Below are positions 9,516 through 18,297 of a stretch of DNA of 46,212 nt, piece by piece (within the stretch, counting starts at the first letter, position 1; each line of letters opens with the position of its first letter). Both the position numbers and the translations under genes were made by a program. Source of the stretch: Akkermansia sp. (GTDB taxonomy: Bacteria; Verrucomicrobiota; Verrucomicrobiia; Verrucomicrobiales; Akkermansiaceae); the NCBI GenBank assembly GCA_024405415.1, contig JAKSOV010000006.1:1-46212 (forward strand), in the 5' to 3' direction. Under the pieces are notes generated by a model. It worked only from the letters and a program-made list of their open reading frames with translations. It had not been told where the DNA came from and searched no databases.

Positions 9516-9845
9516 TTAACCGAGGCGGAAGGTGATGCGCGCCTTGCTCATATCATAAGGAGACACCTCAATGCGCACGCGGTCGCCGACCACGAGGCGG
9601 ATGAAGCGCTTGCGCATCTTGCCGCTGATGTGGGCAAGGAACTCATGGCCGTTGGCCACCTTCACGCGGAACATCGTACCGGCGAGCACGGCGGAAACCA
9701 CGCCCTCCAGCTCTACGGCGGCCTCGCCGTCATCGTCATCCTTCTTGGGCTTGGGAGCGGGAGCGGAAGGACGGGCGTTGTTCGGGCGGTTGTTGTTGGG
9801 ACGCTGCTGCGGCTTGCCGCCGCGATTGTTGGGGGGATTGGCCAT
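9516..9845 (-). CDS. infA: Translation initiation factor IF-1 with N-terminal extension
   Basis: IF-1 binds the ribosomal A site during initiation. The C-terminal ~68 residues are a normal OB fold: LEGVVSAVL, TMFRVKVANGHEFLAHISGKMRK, then GDRVRIEVSPYDMSKARITFR. The 109-residue protein carries about 40 extra N-terminal residues rich in Asn, Pro, Arg and Lys, followed by DDDD, where the usual protein (about 72 aa) begins directly. The ATG at 9845 is the last before that extension. The open frame continues upstream without a better start. The extension looks disordered and its role is unknown. It is transcribed divergently from rplM-rpsI. Confidence 0.9.
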   Translation of the reverse strand: MANPPNNRGGKPQQRPNNNRPNNARPSAPAPKPKKDDDDGEAAVELEGVVSAVLAGTMFRVKVANGHEFLAHISGKMRKRFIRLVVGDRVRIEVSPYDMSKARITFRLG

Positions 9846-9989
9846 AAATGTTTGTGTTTGCTTGTACGGGAGGGCGCACCTGCGCCTCGCGCGGGCACAG
9901 TTTAAGGGTAAACAGGGCGAAAGGCAAGAGAATTTTCGGCTTTTACGGGCGGGTAAGAGCAAAAATTTTCCGAATTCGCAAAAATGCGG

Positions 9990-10018
9990 TTGACAAAAAG
10001 CAGGATTAAGGGTAGAGT
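9990..10018 (+). promoter_or_regulatory. Promoter of rplM-rpsI
   Basis: A perfect TTGACA (9990-9995) stands 17 bp before TAGAGT (10013-10018). The leader before the ATG at 10078 is about 53 nt, longer than at most genes here. Confidence 0.75.
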
Positions 10019-10077
10019 AGCCGCCCCGAACTAAGAGGTTCGAGTGGCGAAAGCTATAACCGGAATACAGAATACAT

Positions 10078-10509
10078 ATGAAAACCTTCTCTGCCAAGGC
10101 TCAGGATATCGAGCGTAAGTGGTATGTGATCGATGCCGCCGACAAGGTGCTCGGTCAGGTTGCAGTCGAAGCGGCTAACCTGCTTCGCGGTAAGAACAAG
10201 ACGATCTTCACCCCCCACGTGGACTGCGGTGACTATGTGATCGTCGTGAACGCTGAAAAGGTGGTGCTCACCGGTAACAAGGAGCACGCCAAGATTTACA
10301 CCCGTTACACCGGTTATGTCGGCAATCAGGTGGTGACCACCCCCGAGAAGCTGCGCCGCAAGCACCCCGAGATGATTCTCGAGCACGCCATCCTCGGCAT
10401 GGTGCCCCACACCCGCCAGGGCCGCGCTCAGGCCGTCCGCCTCAAGGTTTACACCGGCGCCGAGCATCCCCACACCGCTCAGCAGCCCGAAGCCGTTACC
10501 ATCGCCTAA
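10078..10509 (+). CDS. rplM: 50S ribosomal protein L13
   Basis: L13 is an early-assembly protein of the large subunit. The 143-residue sequence shows the family blocks KWYVIDAADKVLGQVAVEAANLLRGK, THVDCGDYVIVVNAEKV-type sequence, KIYTRYTGYVG, and AILGMVPHTRQGR near residues 101-113. It is followed 12 bp later by rpsI, the usual conserved pair. Confidence 0.97.
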   Translation: MKTFSAKAQDIERKWYVIDAADKVLGQVAVEAANLLRGKNKTIFTPHVDCGDYVIVVNAEKVVLTGNKEHAKIYTRYTGYVGNQVVTTPEKLRRKHPEMILEHAILGMVPHTRQGRAQAVRLKVYTGAEHPHTAQQPEAVTIA

Positions 10510-10521
10510 CCTTTTCTGACT

Positions 10522-10926
10522 ATGTCTACTACTCCCTACAACGCCACCGGTCGCCGCAAGGAGGCCATCGCTCACGCTTGGCTTACCCCCGTTGAAGAAG
10601 GCAAGTCCGGTAAGATCACCATCAACCGCCGCAGCTTCGAGGAGTACCTTCCCACCGATGCTCTGCAGAACGTGGTGCTTCAGCCCTTCTACGCCACCAA
10701 CACCATGAAGAAGTTCGACGTCCGCGTCGTCTGCAACGGTGGTGGCATTCACGGCCAGACGGGCGCTATCAGCCTGGCCGTTGCCCGTGCCCTCGTCATG
10801 CTCGATGAGGAGTACCGCCCCCTGCTTCGCGCTCAGGGTCTGCTGACCCGCGACTCCCGCATGAAGGAGCGCAAGAAGGCCGGTCGTCCGGGTGCCCGCA
10901 AGCGCTTCCAGTTCAGCAAGCGCTGA
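10522..10926 (+). CDS. rpsI: 30S ribosomal protein S9
   Basis: S9 is a small-subunit protein whose C-terminal tail reaches the P-site tRNA. The 134-residue sequence begins with the typical NATGRRKEAIAHAWL block. It has GGGIHGQTGAISLAVARAL in the middle and ends in the invariant basic tail KKAGRPGARKRFQFSKR. A strong terminator closes the rplM-rpsI operon 30 bp downstream. Confidence 0.97.
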   Translation: MSTTPYNATGRRKEAIAHAWLTPVEEGKSGKITINRRSFEEYLPTDALQNVVLQPFYATNTMKKFDVRVVCNGGGIHGQTGAISLAVARALVMLDEEYRPLLRAQGLLTRDSRMKERKKAGRPGARKRFQFSKR

Positions 10927-10955
10927 TGCTCCCCCACACAGAACCTCTTACGGAA

Positions 10956-10986
10956 CCGCATGGTCGCAAGACCATGCGGTTTTTGT
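10956..10986 (+). terminator. Terminator of rplM-rpsI
   Basis: A 10-bp stem CCGCATGGTC (10956-10965) / GACCATGCGG (10970-10979) with a GCAA tetraloop is followed by a T-run. Confidence 0.88.
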
Positions 10987-11057
10987 GTAGATTCCGCGCC
11001 GCGCTTCGCGTTCCTACGGAAAACAGGCGCTCGTGCCGCTTATGACGGCACAGCCGC

Positions 11058-11086
11058 TTGACGGATATTCATTTAACCATTATGAT
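11058..11086 (+). promoter_or_regulatory. Promoter of the tripartite efflux operon, predicted leaderless
   Basis: TTGACG (11058-11063) and TATGAT (11081-11086) are 17 bp apart. The -10 box ends 6 nt before the GTG at 11093, which both sets the start and predicts a leaderless GTG-initiated mRNA. Confidence 0.7.
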
Positions 11087-11092
11087 TGACCT

Positions 11093-12529
11093 GTGAAAGC
11101 AATTTTAACATGGGGGCTGGTGGCCGCGGTCGTGATTGGCGGCGCGGTGTGGTACTTCTCCGGCGACAAAGGGGAGGGCAGCAAGAAGATGCTGCTGACG
11201 ACCACCGTGACGCGCGGCGATTTTGTGAGCAAGGTGCAGGCAACCGGCACGTTGGAGCCGCAGGAGCTGGTGGATGTCGGCGCGCAGGTGACGGGCGAGA
11301 TTAAGGAGTTCGGCACGGATGCGGACGGCAAGCGCGTGGACTACGGCAGCGAGGTGAAGGCGGGGCAGCTGCTCGCCCGCATTGATGACACCATCGTGGA
11401 GCTGGACATTCGACGTGCGGAGGCCTCCGTGGCTCAGGCGAAGGCGCAGATAGCCCAGGCAGAAGCCTCTATTTTGCAGTCTCAGGCCAATAAGAACAAG
11501 GCCGACCGCGATTTGGCCCGCGCCACCAAGCTCGGCGTGGGAGATGCGCTCTCCCAGATGTCCTATGACCAGTATGTGACCGCCGCTGAGACCGCCGCTG
11601 CCAATGCGGAGCAGGCGCAGGCCCAGCTCAAAAGCGCACAGGCGCAGCTCCAGAGCGCGGAAGCGCAACTCGCCAGCCAGCTGCGCAACCGCGACTACAC
11701 GCACATCAAATCCCCCGTGGACGGCACCATCGTGGTGCGCCAGGTGAACGTGGGGCAGACGGTGGTGAGCAGCATGAACGCCTCCACCCTCTTCCTCGTG
11801 GCGCGCGATCTCACACACATGCAGATTTGGGCCAGCGTGAACGAGGCGGACATCGCCAAGGTACACGCGGGGCAGGAGGTGCGCTACACGGTGGACGCCC
11901 TGCCGAACGAAAGCTTTACGGGCACGGTGAACAAGATTCGCCCGAATGCCACCATGTCCTCCAATGTGGTGACCTACATCGTGGAAATCGACATCGAGAA
12001 CCCCGACCGCAAGTTGCTGCCCTACATGAGCGCCAATGCGAACTTCATCGTCAAGGAGGTGAAGGATGCGCTCATGGTGCCCAACGATGCCCTCTCCTTC
12101 CGCCCTACGCCTGATATGGTGGAGGGTGGTCGCCCCCCACGCCCCATGGCCGAGGGCGAAGAACCCTCCCCCCGCGATGCGGATGACGACAGCGAGAATG
12201 CCCACGGCCTGCTGTGGGTCAAGACGGGTGAAAACAGCGTGCGCCCCGTACACGTGAGCCTCGGCGAGAGCGACGGCACCCGCACCGTGGTGGTGCCTGT
12301 GGAGGGTGAGTCCCTTTCCGAGCAGGATGAGTTGGTAACGGGTGTGACGATGCAGAGCGCCGCGGCCCCCGCCGCGCAGGAAGGCTCCAACAACCTCTTC
12401 GGCCCCAAGTTCCCCAAGCGCCGCGAGCGCTCCACGGGCGGCGTCAGCCCCAAGGCGGGGCAAAGCAGCAAGCAGAACGGCCCGCCCCCGCCTCCCGGCG
12501 TGGTGTTGCTGCCGCTTTTCCGTGCCTGA
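11093..12529 (+). CDS. MacA-like periplasmic adaptor of a tripartite ABC efflux pump
   Basis: The 478-residue HlyD-family adaptor has an N-terminal membrane anchor (about residues 4-22). A first lipoyl half-motif with VQATGTLEPQ follows, then a long Ala/Gln-rich coiled-coil hairpin (about residues 105-200). The second lipoyl half is HIKSPVDGTIVV, and a beta-barrel and membrane-proximal domain come after. It should bridge the inner-membrane ABC transporter and the outer-membrane channel encoded next to it. The acidic, Pro-rich C-terminal part (from about residue 345) is less typical. The start is GTG, supported by the promoter position. The export substrate is unknown: macrolides, peptides or lipids are all possible for this family. 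Confidence 0.88.
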   Translation: MKAILTWGLVAAVVIGGAVWYFSGDKGEGSKKMLLTTTVTRGDFVSKVQATGTLEPQELVDVGAQVTGEIKEFGTDADGKRVDYGSEVKAGQLLARIDDTIVELDIRRAEASVAQAKAQIAQAEASILQSQANKNKADRDLARATKLGVGDALSQMSYDQYVTAAETAAANAEQAQAQLKSAQAQLQSAEAQLASQLRNRDYTHIKSPVDGTIVVRQVNVGQTVVSSMNASTLFLVARDLTHMQIWASVNEADIAKVHAGQEVRYTVDALPNESFTGTVNKIRPNATMSSNVVTYIVEIDIENPDRKLLPYMSANANFIVKEVKDALMVPNDALSFRPTPDMVEGGRPPRPMAEGEEPSPRDADDDSENAHGLLWVKTGENSVRPVHVSLGESDGTRTVVVPVEGESLSEQDELVTGVTMQSAAAPAAQEGSNNLFGPKFPKRRERSTGGVSPKAGQSSKQNGPPPPPGVVLLPLFRA

Positions 12530-12550
12530 TAACCCCGCGCTTTTCCGCTC

Positions 12551-13254
<704 letters not shown>

Positions 13255-13258
<4 letters not shown>

Positions 13259-14619
13259 AAATCGCCAACCTTTTCATCACCTGCCTGCGGGCCTTGGTGC
13301 GCAACCCCATGCGCGCGGCGCTGACCATCCTCGGCATCGTGGTGGGCATTGCTGCCGTGGTGGCCATCCGCGAAATCGGAGAAGGCTCCAAGCAGCAGAT
13401 TGCCAACAATATCGCCTCCATGGGCGCCAACACCGTCAACGTCTCGGGCGCCTCCGTCCGCACGGCGGGGGTGAACAGCGGCATGGGCGGTCGCGCCTCT
13501 CTGCTGGCTACGGATGCACAGGCGCTCATGGATGAGTGCCCCGAATATGTGACGCTCGCCTCCCCCGTGGTGCGCGCGAGCGGCCAGGTCATTGTCGGCA
13601 ACACGAACTGGAGCCCCAACTCCATCATGGGCGGCAACGAGCACTACCTCGCCATCGAGGGCTGGAAAATAGCCAAGGGCAGCGCCTTCACCAAGGCGCA
13701 GGTGGACAACTCCGAGCGCGTCTGCCTCATCGGCCAAACCATCGCCAAAGAGCTGTACAAGGACACTGACCCCATCGGGCAGGACATCCGCATCAAAGAC
13801 GTGGTGTTCACCGTCATCGGCGTGCTCGCAGGCAAGGGCTCCGACATGTGGGGCGACAAGGACGACTGCATCATGCTGCCGTGGACGAGTGTGCGCACGC
13901 GCCTTGTCGGCTCCTCGGGCGCGGCCACGGTCGGCAAGGCAGGGGCTGCCAACAGCAGCAAACCCTCGGCGACGTCGACCTTCCCCACCACGAGCGTGAG
14001 CTTCTACCCCGGCTGTGATGTGCAGCCCTATACCAACGCACCGCACCCGCTGCGCACCCGCACGGTGGACAGCATCACCGTGCTGATTAAGGACAGCTCG
14101 CAAGCCCGCGCCGCCATGGATGCCATGACCCCCATCCTGCGCCGCCAGCACCACTTGGAGCCGGGCGTGGAGGATGACTTCGACCTGCGCTCCCGCAGCG
14201 AGTTTGCCGAGGCCGTCACCAGCACCAGCCAGACCATGAGCAGCCTGCTCATCGCCGTGGCGCTCATCTCGCTCATCGTGGGCGGTGTGGGCATCATGAA
14301 CATCATGATGGTGTCCGTCACCGAGCGCACACGCGAAATCGGCCTGCGCATGGCCGTGGGCGCCCGCCCGCGCGACATCATGCGCCAGTTCCTGCTGGAG
14401 TCCGTGCTGCTCTGCGTCATCGGCGGCGGTATCGGCATCCTCATCGGCCGCCTCGCCTCCTCCGCCGTCAGCTCCCACTTCGGCTGGCCCATCGCACCGG
14501 ACCCCGCCGCCATGCTCGGCGCCGTCAGCATTGCGGGCGGCATCGGCATCATCTTCGGCTGGTACCCGGCCTTCAAGGCCTCTAAGCTTGACCCCATTGA
14601 TGCTCTGCATCATGAATAA
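13255..14619 (+). CDS. MacB-type ABC transporter permease (FtsX family)
   Basis: The 454-residue permease has one N-terminal membrane helix (about residues 15-37, around LTILGIVVGIAAVVAI). A large periplasmic domain follows (about 40-325), then three C-terminal helices. The conserved turn MNIMMVSVTERTREIGLRMAVGARPRDI lies after the second helix. This is the MacB_PCD plus FtsX architecture of a mechanotransducing ABC exporter. The periplasmic part carries a Ser/Ala/Thr-rich insert near residues 220-245. It overlaps both neighbours, consistent with one operon. Confidence 0.92.
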
Positions 14620-14632
14620 CAACTCATCACAT

Positions 14633-16000
14633 ATGAAGCGCGCCCTCCTCCTGCTCTCCCCCCTTCTGCTTTCCTCCTGTCTGTTCGGCCCGGACTACGC
14701 CGGACCGAAGGACCTCGGTCTACCTGTTACTTGGGTGAATGCCCTGCCGCCCGCCTCCGACAAGGCGGACTTGGCCACATGGTGGCAAAGCTTCAACGAC
14801 CCGCAGCTCTCCTCCCTCATTCAGCAGGGCTTTGACAACAACCCCGACATCGTCACCGCGGCGCTCGCCATCGAGAAAGCGCAGTCCATCCTGCACCAGA
14901 ATGAGCTGAACCTGCTGCCCAACGTGGGCTTCTCTGCGGGCGGCACGAATGAAGGCAACTACAACACCTCGACCTCGCACGGCAAATTCAACGGCGCGCT
15001 GTCCATGTCGTGGACGCCCGATGTGTGGGGCAAGACCCGCCGTTCCATCGAAGCCGCCGTAGCCTCCGTCGGCTCGCAGGAGGCTGCCGCCAACGCCACG
15101 CGCACGGCGCTTGCGGCCAACATCGCCACCAGCTATTTCAACTGGATTTCCGCCAAGGAGGGCCTGCGCATTGCCAAAGAGCAGCTTGCTTACCAAGAGC
15201 GCACCTTCGGCATCACGGAGCAGAAAGCCGCGGAGGGCGTAGGCATGGCCAGCGCGCTGGACCTCGCCGAGGCCCGCGCCAACATCGCCAACACCCGCGC
15301 CCGCATCCCGCAGCTGGAGGCCGCCATCCGCACCAGCGAGAACCGCCTTGCCACCCTGCTGGGCACCACGGTGGACCGCGTGCACCTCACCATGCCTGCG
15401 GCGAGCGTGTACAACCTCGTACCGCGCGTGCCTGTGGGTCTGCCCTCGGAGCTGCTGCGCCGCCGCCCGGATGTCATCCGCGCCGAGAAGGAGCTGCACG
15501 CCGCCTGCGCCAACATCGGCGTGGAGATTGCCGCCATGTTCCCCTCTGTCTCCCTCACCGGCTCGACCAACGGCCGCGCGGGTACGGATTTCTCGCACTT
15601 CTGGCAGAACACGGCATGGAGCCTCACGGGCAATATCGCCCACCAGGCGCTCAACAAGAACTTCTACCATGAGTACCTGAACCAAGCCCGCATCGCGGAC
15701 AAGGCTGCCGCGGAGAACTACCGCAAGACGGTGCTCGCCGCCTTTGCCGAGGTGGAGGAAAGCCTTATCACCTACGCGCAGATGACCAACCAGCTGCCCG
15801 AATACGAGGCCTCCCGCGATGCGAACAAACAGGCCGCCGAGCTGTCCCTGCGCCGCTACAACGCGGGCGAGTGCGACTTCCTCAACGTCGCCTCCGCGGA
15901 GAACCAATGGCTCTCCGCCGAACTGAACATCATCAACACCCGCCAGAACATCCGCATTGCCCTCGCTAAGCTCTGCACCGCCCTCGGCGGCGGCTGGTGA
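14633..16000 (+). CDS. Outer-membrane efflux lipoprotein (TolC/NodT family)
   Basis: This is the outer-membrane channel of the tripartite system. From the ATG at 14633 the 455-residue protein begins with a lipoprotein signal peptide ending in the lipobox LSSC (Cys16). The FGPDY block and DLATWWQSFNDPQLSSLI follow, typical of NodT-type outer membrane factors. The two repeats of the TolC fold follow, with LPSELLRRRPDVIRAEKEL marking the second half. An ATG at 14612, overlapping the permease stop, is also possible and would add seven polar residues. This is the last gene of the operon. Confidence 0.9.
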   Translation: MKRALLLLSPLLLSSCLFGPDYAGPKDLGLPVTWVNALPPASDKADLATWWQSFNDPQLSSLIQQGFDNNPDIVTAALAIEKAQSILHQNELNLLPNVGFSAGGTNEGNYNTSTSHGKFNGALSMSWTPDVWGKTRRSIEAAVASVGSQEAAANATRTALAANIATSYFNWISAKEGLRIAKEQLAYQERTFGITEQKAAEGVGMASALDLAEARANIANTRARIPQLEAAIRTSENRLATLLGTTVDRVHLTMPAASVYNLVPRVPVGLPSELLRRRPDVIRAEKELHAACANIGVEIAAMFPSVSLTGSTNGRAGTDFSHFWQNTAWSLTGNIAHQALNKNFYHEYLNQARIADKAAAENYRKTVLAAFAEVEESLITYAQMTNQLPEYEASRDANKQAAELSLRRYNAGECDFLNVASAENQWLSAELNIINTRQNIRIALAKLCTALGGGW

Positions 16001-16001
16001 G

Positions 16002-16204
16002 GACAGATGAGAATTTGTCGGGATTTACTAGGTACTATTTACTAGGTACTATTTATCAAGTTCGGCGGCTGCCGCCGCGAGATAACGAACCCGTTCTGAC
16101 GCAAGCGTCAGAACGGGTTTCCCATCCTTGCGGCGACAGCCGCACTCTATTCAAAAATAGTACATAGTACCTAGTACATAGTAAATCTACAAATCCCCCT
16201 TGTC
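16002..16204. repeat. Nested inverted repeat, copy B (full form)
   Basis: This is a 203-bp element between two converging genes. The outer arms of about 50-60 bp pair with each other. The left arm is built of the repeated word TTTACTAGGTACTAT; the right arm carries its complement around TAGTACATAGTACCTAG. Inside are the palindrome CGGCGGCTGCCGCCG and a 14-bp perfect stem AACCCGTTCTGACG (16088-16101) / CGTCAGAACGGGTT (16106-16119). It could act as a two-way terminator for the efflux operon and holA. No open frame of note lies in it. Confidence 0.85.
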
Positions 16205-16233
16205 GAACTGCAACGGCGCGGCAAATAATCGTC

Positions 16234-17328
16234 TCACGCCGTGAGGGTGATAATGAGCTTGTGGAGAATATCGCGGGGGTCGAGGCCGCTGGAGACCATC
16301 TGGCGGTCAGCCACGGCGCAGGCTTGGAGGTCGCGGCGGGCCTTCCTGAGCGTGAGCCTGCCGCAGCTGCGCGCCGCGTTGAACACGCTGTAGGCGTTGG
16401 GCGTGCCGTCCTTCTTGAGCGGCAGCAGTTTGACAGCCTCGGCGGGGAGGCGGTTGAGAGCGCTTTCAAAGGCGCGGTAGTTGCCCGTATCGAGGTGGTA
16501 CTCATCCATCAGCAGGCGGGCGCAGAAACGGTTGCGAACGGTCGGCACGATGGCGGCTCGCATGATGGTGACGCCTTGCTCGCCGTGCTCCAGCTGCTCG
16601 TTGACAAGGCGCACGGCACGGCGGCTGTCCGCACCTTCTATGGCGCGGGAAATCTCAAAAATCACGCCGTTGCGGGAGACGGCCACCATCAGCTCCACAT
16701 CCTCCGCAGTCACCTTGCGGCGGTCGGGGCCGAGATAGACATCCAGCTTGGAAAGCTCGTTGGCAATCTGGCGGGTGCTCTCGTTGACGCGGTGGACGAA
16801 GAGATCGAGCGCATCGTTATCGAAGCTCAGCCCCATGGGCTTGGCCATGCGCAGAGCCATGGCGGCCAGCTCTGCTTCCCAGCCGGGCTTGGTAATGTCG
16901 ATTTTAGAAAACTCCTTGCACTCGCTCGCGGCGGAGAGCTTTTTGAAAAAGGTGCGGCGCTTATCCACCTCCGCTGCGTTGATGACAAGAAAGGTGTCCT
17001 CGGGCAGGTGACCCAGCGTCTCGGCGAGCTTCTCCAGCGCGGCCTGCACCGTTTCGCTGCGCGCCCCCTGCGGAGAATCGCCCATGAAGGTGACGCCCTT
17101 GAGCCAAATGACCTTGCGCCCGCCGAACATGTTCATCATCTGCAAGCCGGAGATGGCGCGGGTCACGATGTCGGCCGCTTCATCCGCCGTGGCGGCGGCG
17201 CCGTCAATCTGCTCGTTGCCCCAGCCGTCGCTGCCCTCGCTCAGGGCCTCAAACGTTTTGCGCGCGGCGGTAGCGGCAGCGCCTTCATCGCTGCCGAAGA
17301 ATAGATAGCTGACCGGCATCTCGGGCAC
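16234..17328 (-). CDS. holA: DNA polymerase III delta subunit
   Basis: HolA is the clamp-loader subunit that opens the DnaN ring. The 364-residue protein shows YLFFGSDEG near the N terminus and GRKVIWLKGVTF before LPEDTFLVINAAEVDKRRTFFKKL. The helical collar includes HRVNESTRQIANELSKLDVYLG, matching the delta family order (length usually 330-350). The GTG at 17328 lies 6 nt after a good -10 box and gives a leaderless mRNA. An ATG at 17319 would leave a 9-nt leader and is the alternative. It converges on the efflux operon across repeat copy B. Confidence 0.88.
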   Translation of the reverse strand: MPEMPVSYLFFGSDEGAAATAARKTFEALSEGSDGWGNEQIDGAAATADEAADIVTRAISGLQMMNMFGGRKVIWLKGVTFMGDSPQGARSETVQAALEKLAETLGHLPEDTFLVINAAEVDKRRTFFKKLSAASECKEFSKIDITKPGWEAELAAMALRMAKPMGLSFDNDALDLFVHRVNESTRQIANELSKLDVYLGPDRRKVTAEDVELMVAVSRNGVIFEISRAIEGADSRRAVRLVNEQLEHGEQGVTIMRAAIVPTVRNRFCARLLMDEYHLDTGNYRAFESALNRLPAEAVKLLPLKKDGTPNAYSVFNAARSCGRLTLRKARRDLQACAVADRQMVSSGLDPRDILHKLIITLTA

Positions 17329-17334
17329 GCACCC

Positions 17335-17363
17335 ATTAGAGCAGAAAAAGCAGCGAAAGTCAA
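17335..17363 (-). promoter_or_regulatory. Promoter of holA, predicted leaderless
   Basis: On the minus strand TTGACT (17358-17363) and TCTAAT (17335-17340) are 17 bp apart. The -10 box ends 6 nt before the GTG at 17328. Confidence 0.62.
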
Positions 17364-17409
17364 CGCTGCACTTTCTTGTCTCCGAGCGGGCGTCGCGCTC
17401 TTTTTCTGC

Positions 17410-17438
17410 TTGCGTTTACGGGGGGGGCTTGGTAGTAT
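17410..17438 (+). promoter_or_regulatory. Promoter of the secreted-protein/kinase/lipoprotein operon
   Basis: TTGCGT (17410-17415) and TAGTAT (17433-17438) are 17 bp apart. A TTG codon in the -35 box and an ATG at 17437 are in frame with the gene but lie before the likely transcription start. The real start is therefore the ATG at 17467. Confidence 0.6.
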
Positions 17439-17466
17439 GCTCACAACGAAACAATCACGCGACATC

Positions 17467-18264
17467 ATGAAACTCTTCGCTCTTCTGTTCGCTGCCGCCG
17501 CCGTGCTGGTCAGCTCCCCTCTGTACGCTGCGCCCAAGGCTTCCGCCGGCGCTGATATGGCCGAGGATGACGCCGCCGCCCCCAAGACGGGCGTGCGCTT
17601 CGTCATCTGCTCCCCCGACGGCGCCACCCTGCCCTCCCCGCTCTTCTACAAGAGCGGCAAGACCACCTACAAGCGCGTGAGCATCAGCTCCCGCACGCCC
17701 TCCCCCCGCATCCGCCCCGAGGGCGGTGTGGTGAACTTCTACAGCGAGGACCCCTCTGCCGCGGCAGCCGCTGCGGATGCCGCCGGCCCCAAGAAGGAAG
17801 CCAAGCTGCCGGAGCCCGTGCTCAGCATCCCCGTGGAAGGCAGCGGCAAGCAGCTCTGCATCGTCGTGCCCAACAAGGCCGGCGGCAAGCCCCAGACCTT
17901 CTTCGTGAAGGAGAGCGCCTTTGCCAAGAACGGCATGCACATCATCAATTTCTCCTCCTTCCCCCTGCGCATCACCACCGCAGCCAAACCCGATTTCTCC
18001 GACAAGAAGGACTCCGCCATCGGCGTGTTCCACCGCGATAAGGGCATCTGCGAGGAAAACACCTGGACCTACACGGGCGAGACCGGCAAGGCCGTTTCCT
18101 TCATCCTCTCCTTCAAGAGCAAGGACGCCAAGGATTTTAAGAACTTCAAGGCCTCCAAGTTCGTCATCACCGACCGCCAGTCCCAGATCAACGTGGTGGT
18201 GAAGGACCCCACCCGCGAGACGCTCAAGCTGCTCTCCATCCAGTTGGCCGACGATGCCAAGTAA
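17467..18264 (+). CDS. Secreted protein of unknown function
   Basis: I do not recognise a family. The 265-residue protein begins with a clear Sec signal peptide (MKLFALLFAAAAVLVSS, likely cut after LYA). A mature part of about 243 residues follows, with Ala/Lys-rich linkers. It has a probable beta-rich C-terminal half containing NFSSFPLRITTA, FHRDKGICEENTWTYTGETG and SFKSKDAKDF. The Cys residues are in the mature part. It heads a run with the kinase gene 33 bp downstream and a lipoprotein gene, so it may belong to the same function, but nothing in the sequence says which. Confidence 0.72.
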   Translation: MKLFALLFAAAAVLVSSPLYAAPKASAGADMAEDDAAAPKTGVRFVICSPDGATLPSPLFYKSGKTTYKRVSISSRTPSPRIRPEGGVVNFYSEDPSAAAAAADAAGPKKEAKLPEPVLSIPVEGSGKQLCIVVPNKAGGKPQTFFVKESAFAKNGMHIINFSSFPLRITTAAKPDFSDKKDSAIGVFHRDKGICEENTWTYTGETGKAVSFILSFKSKDAKDFKNFKASKFVITDRQSQINVVVKDPTRETLKLLSIQLADDAK

Positions 18265-18297
18265 TAGGCCTGCTCCACCCTTGCTCTGATTCCCCCC

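Noticed and set aside
17410..17466. Upstream starts (17410, 17437) for the secreted protein
   Set aside because: They fall in or before the promoter boxes; the signal peptide begins at 17467.
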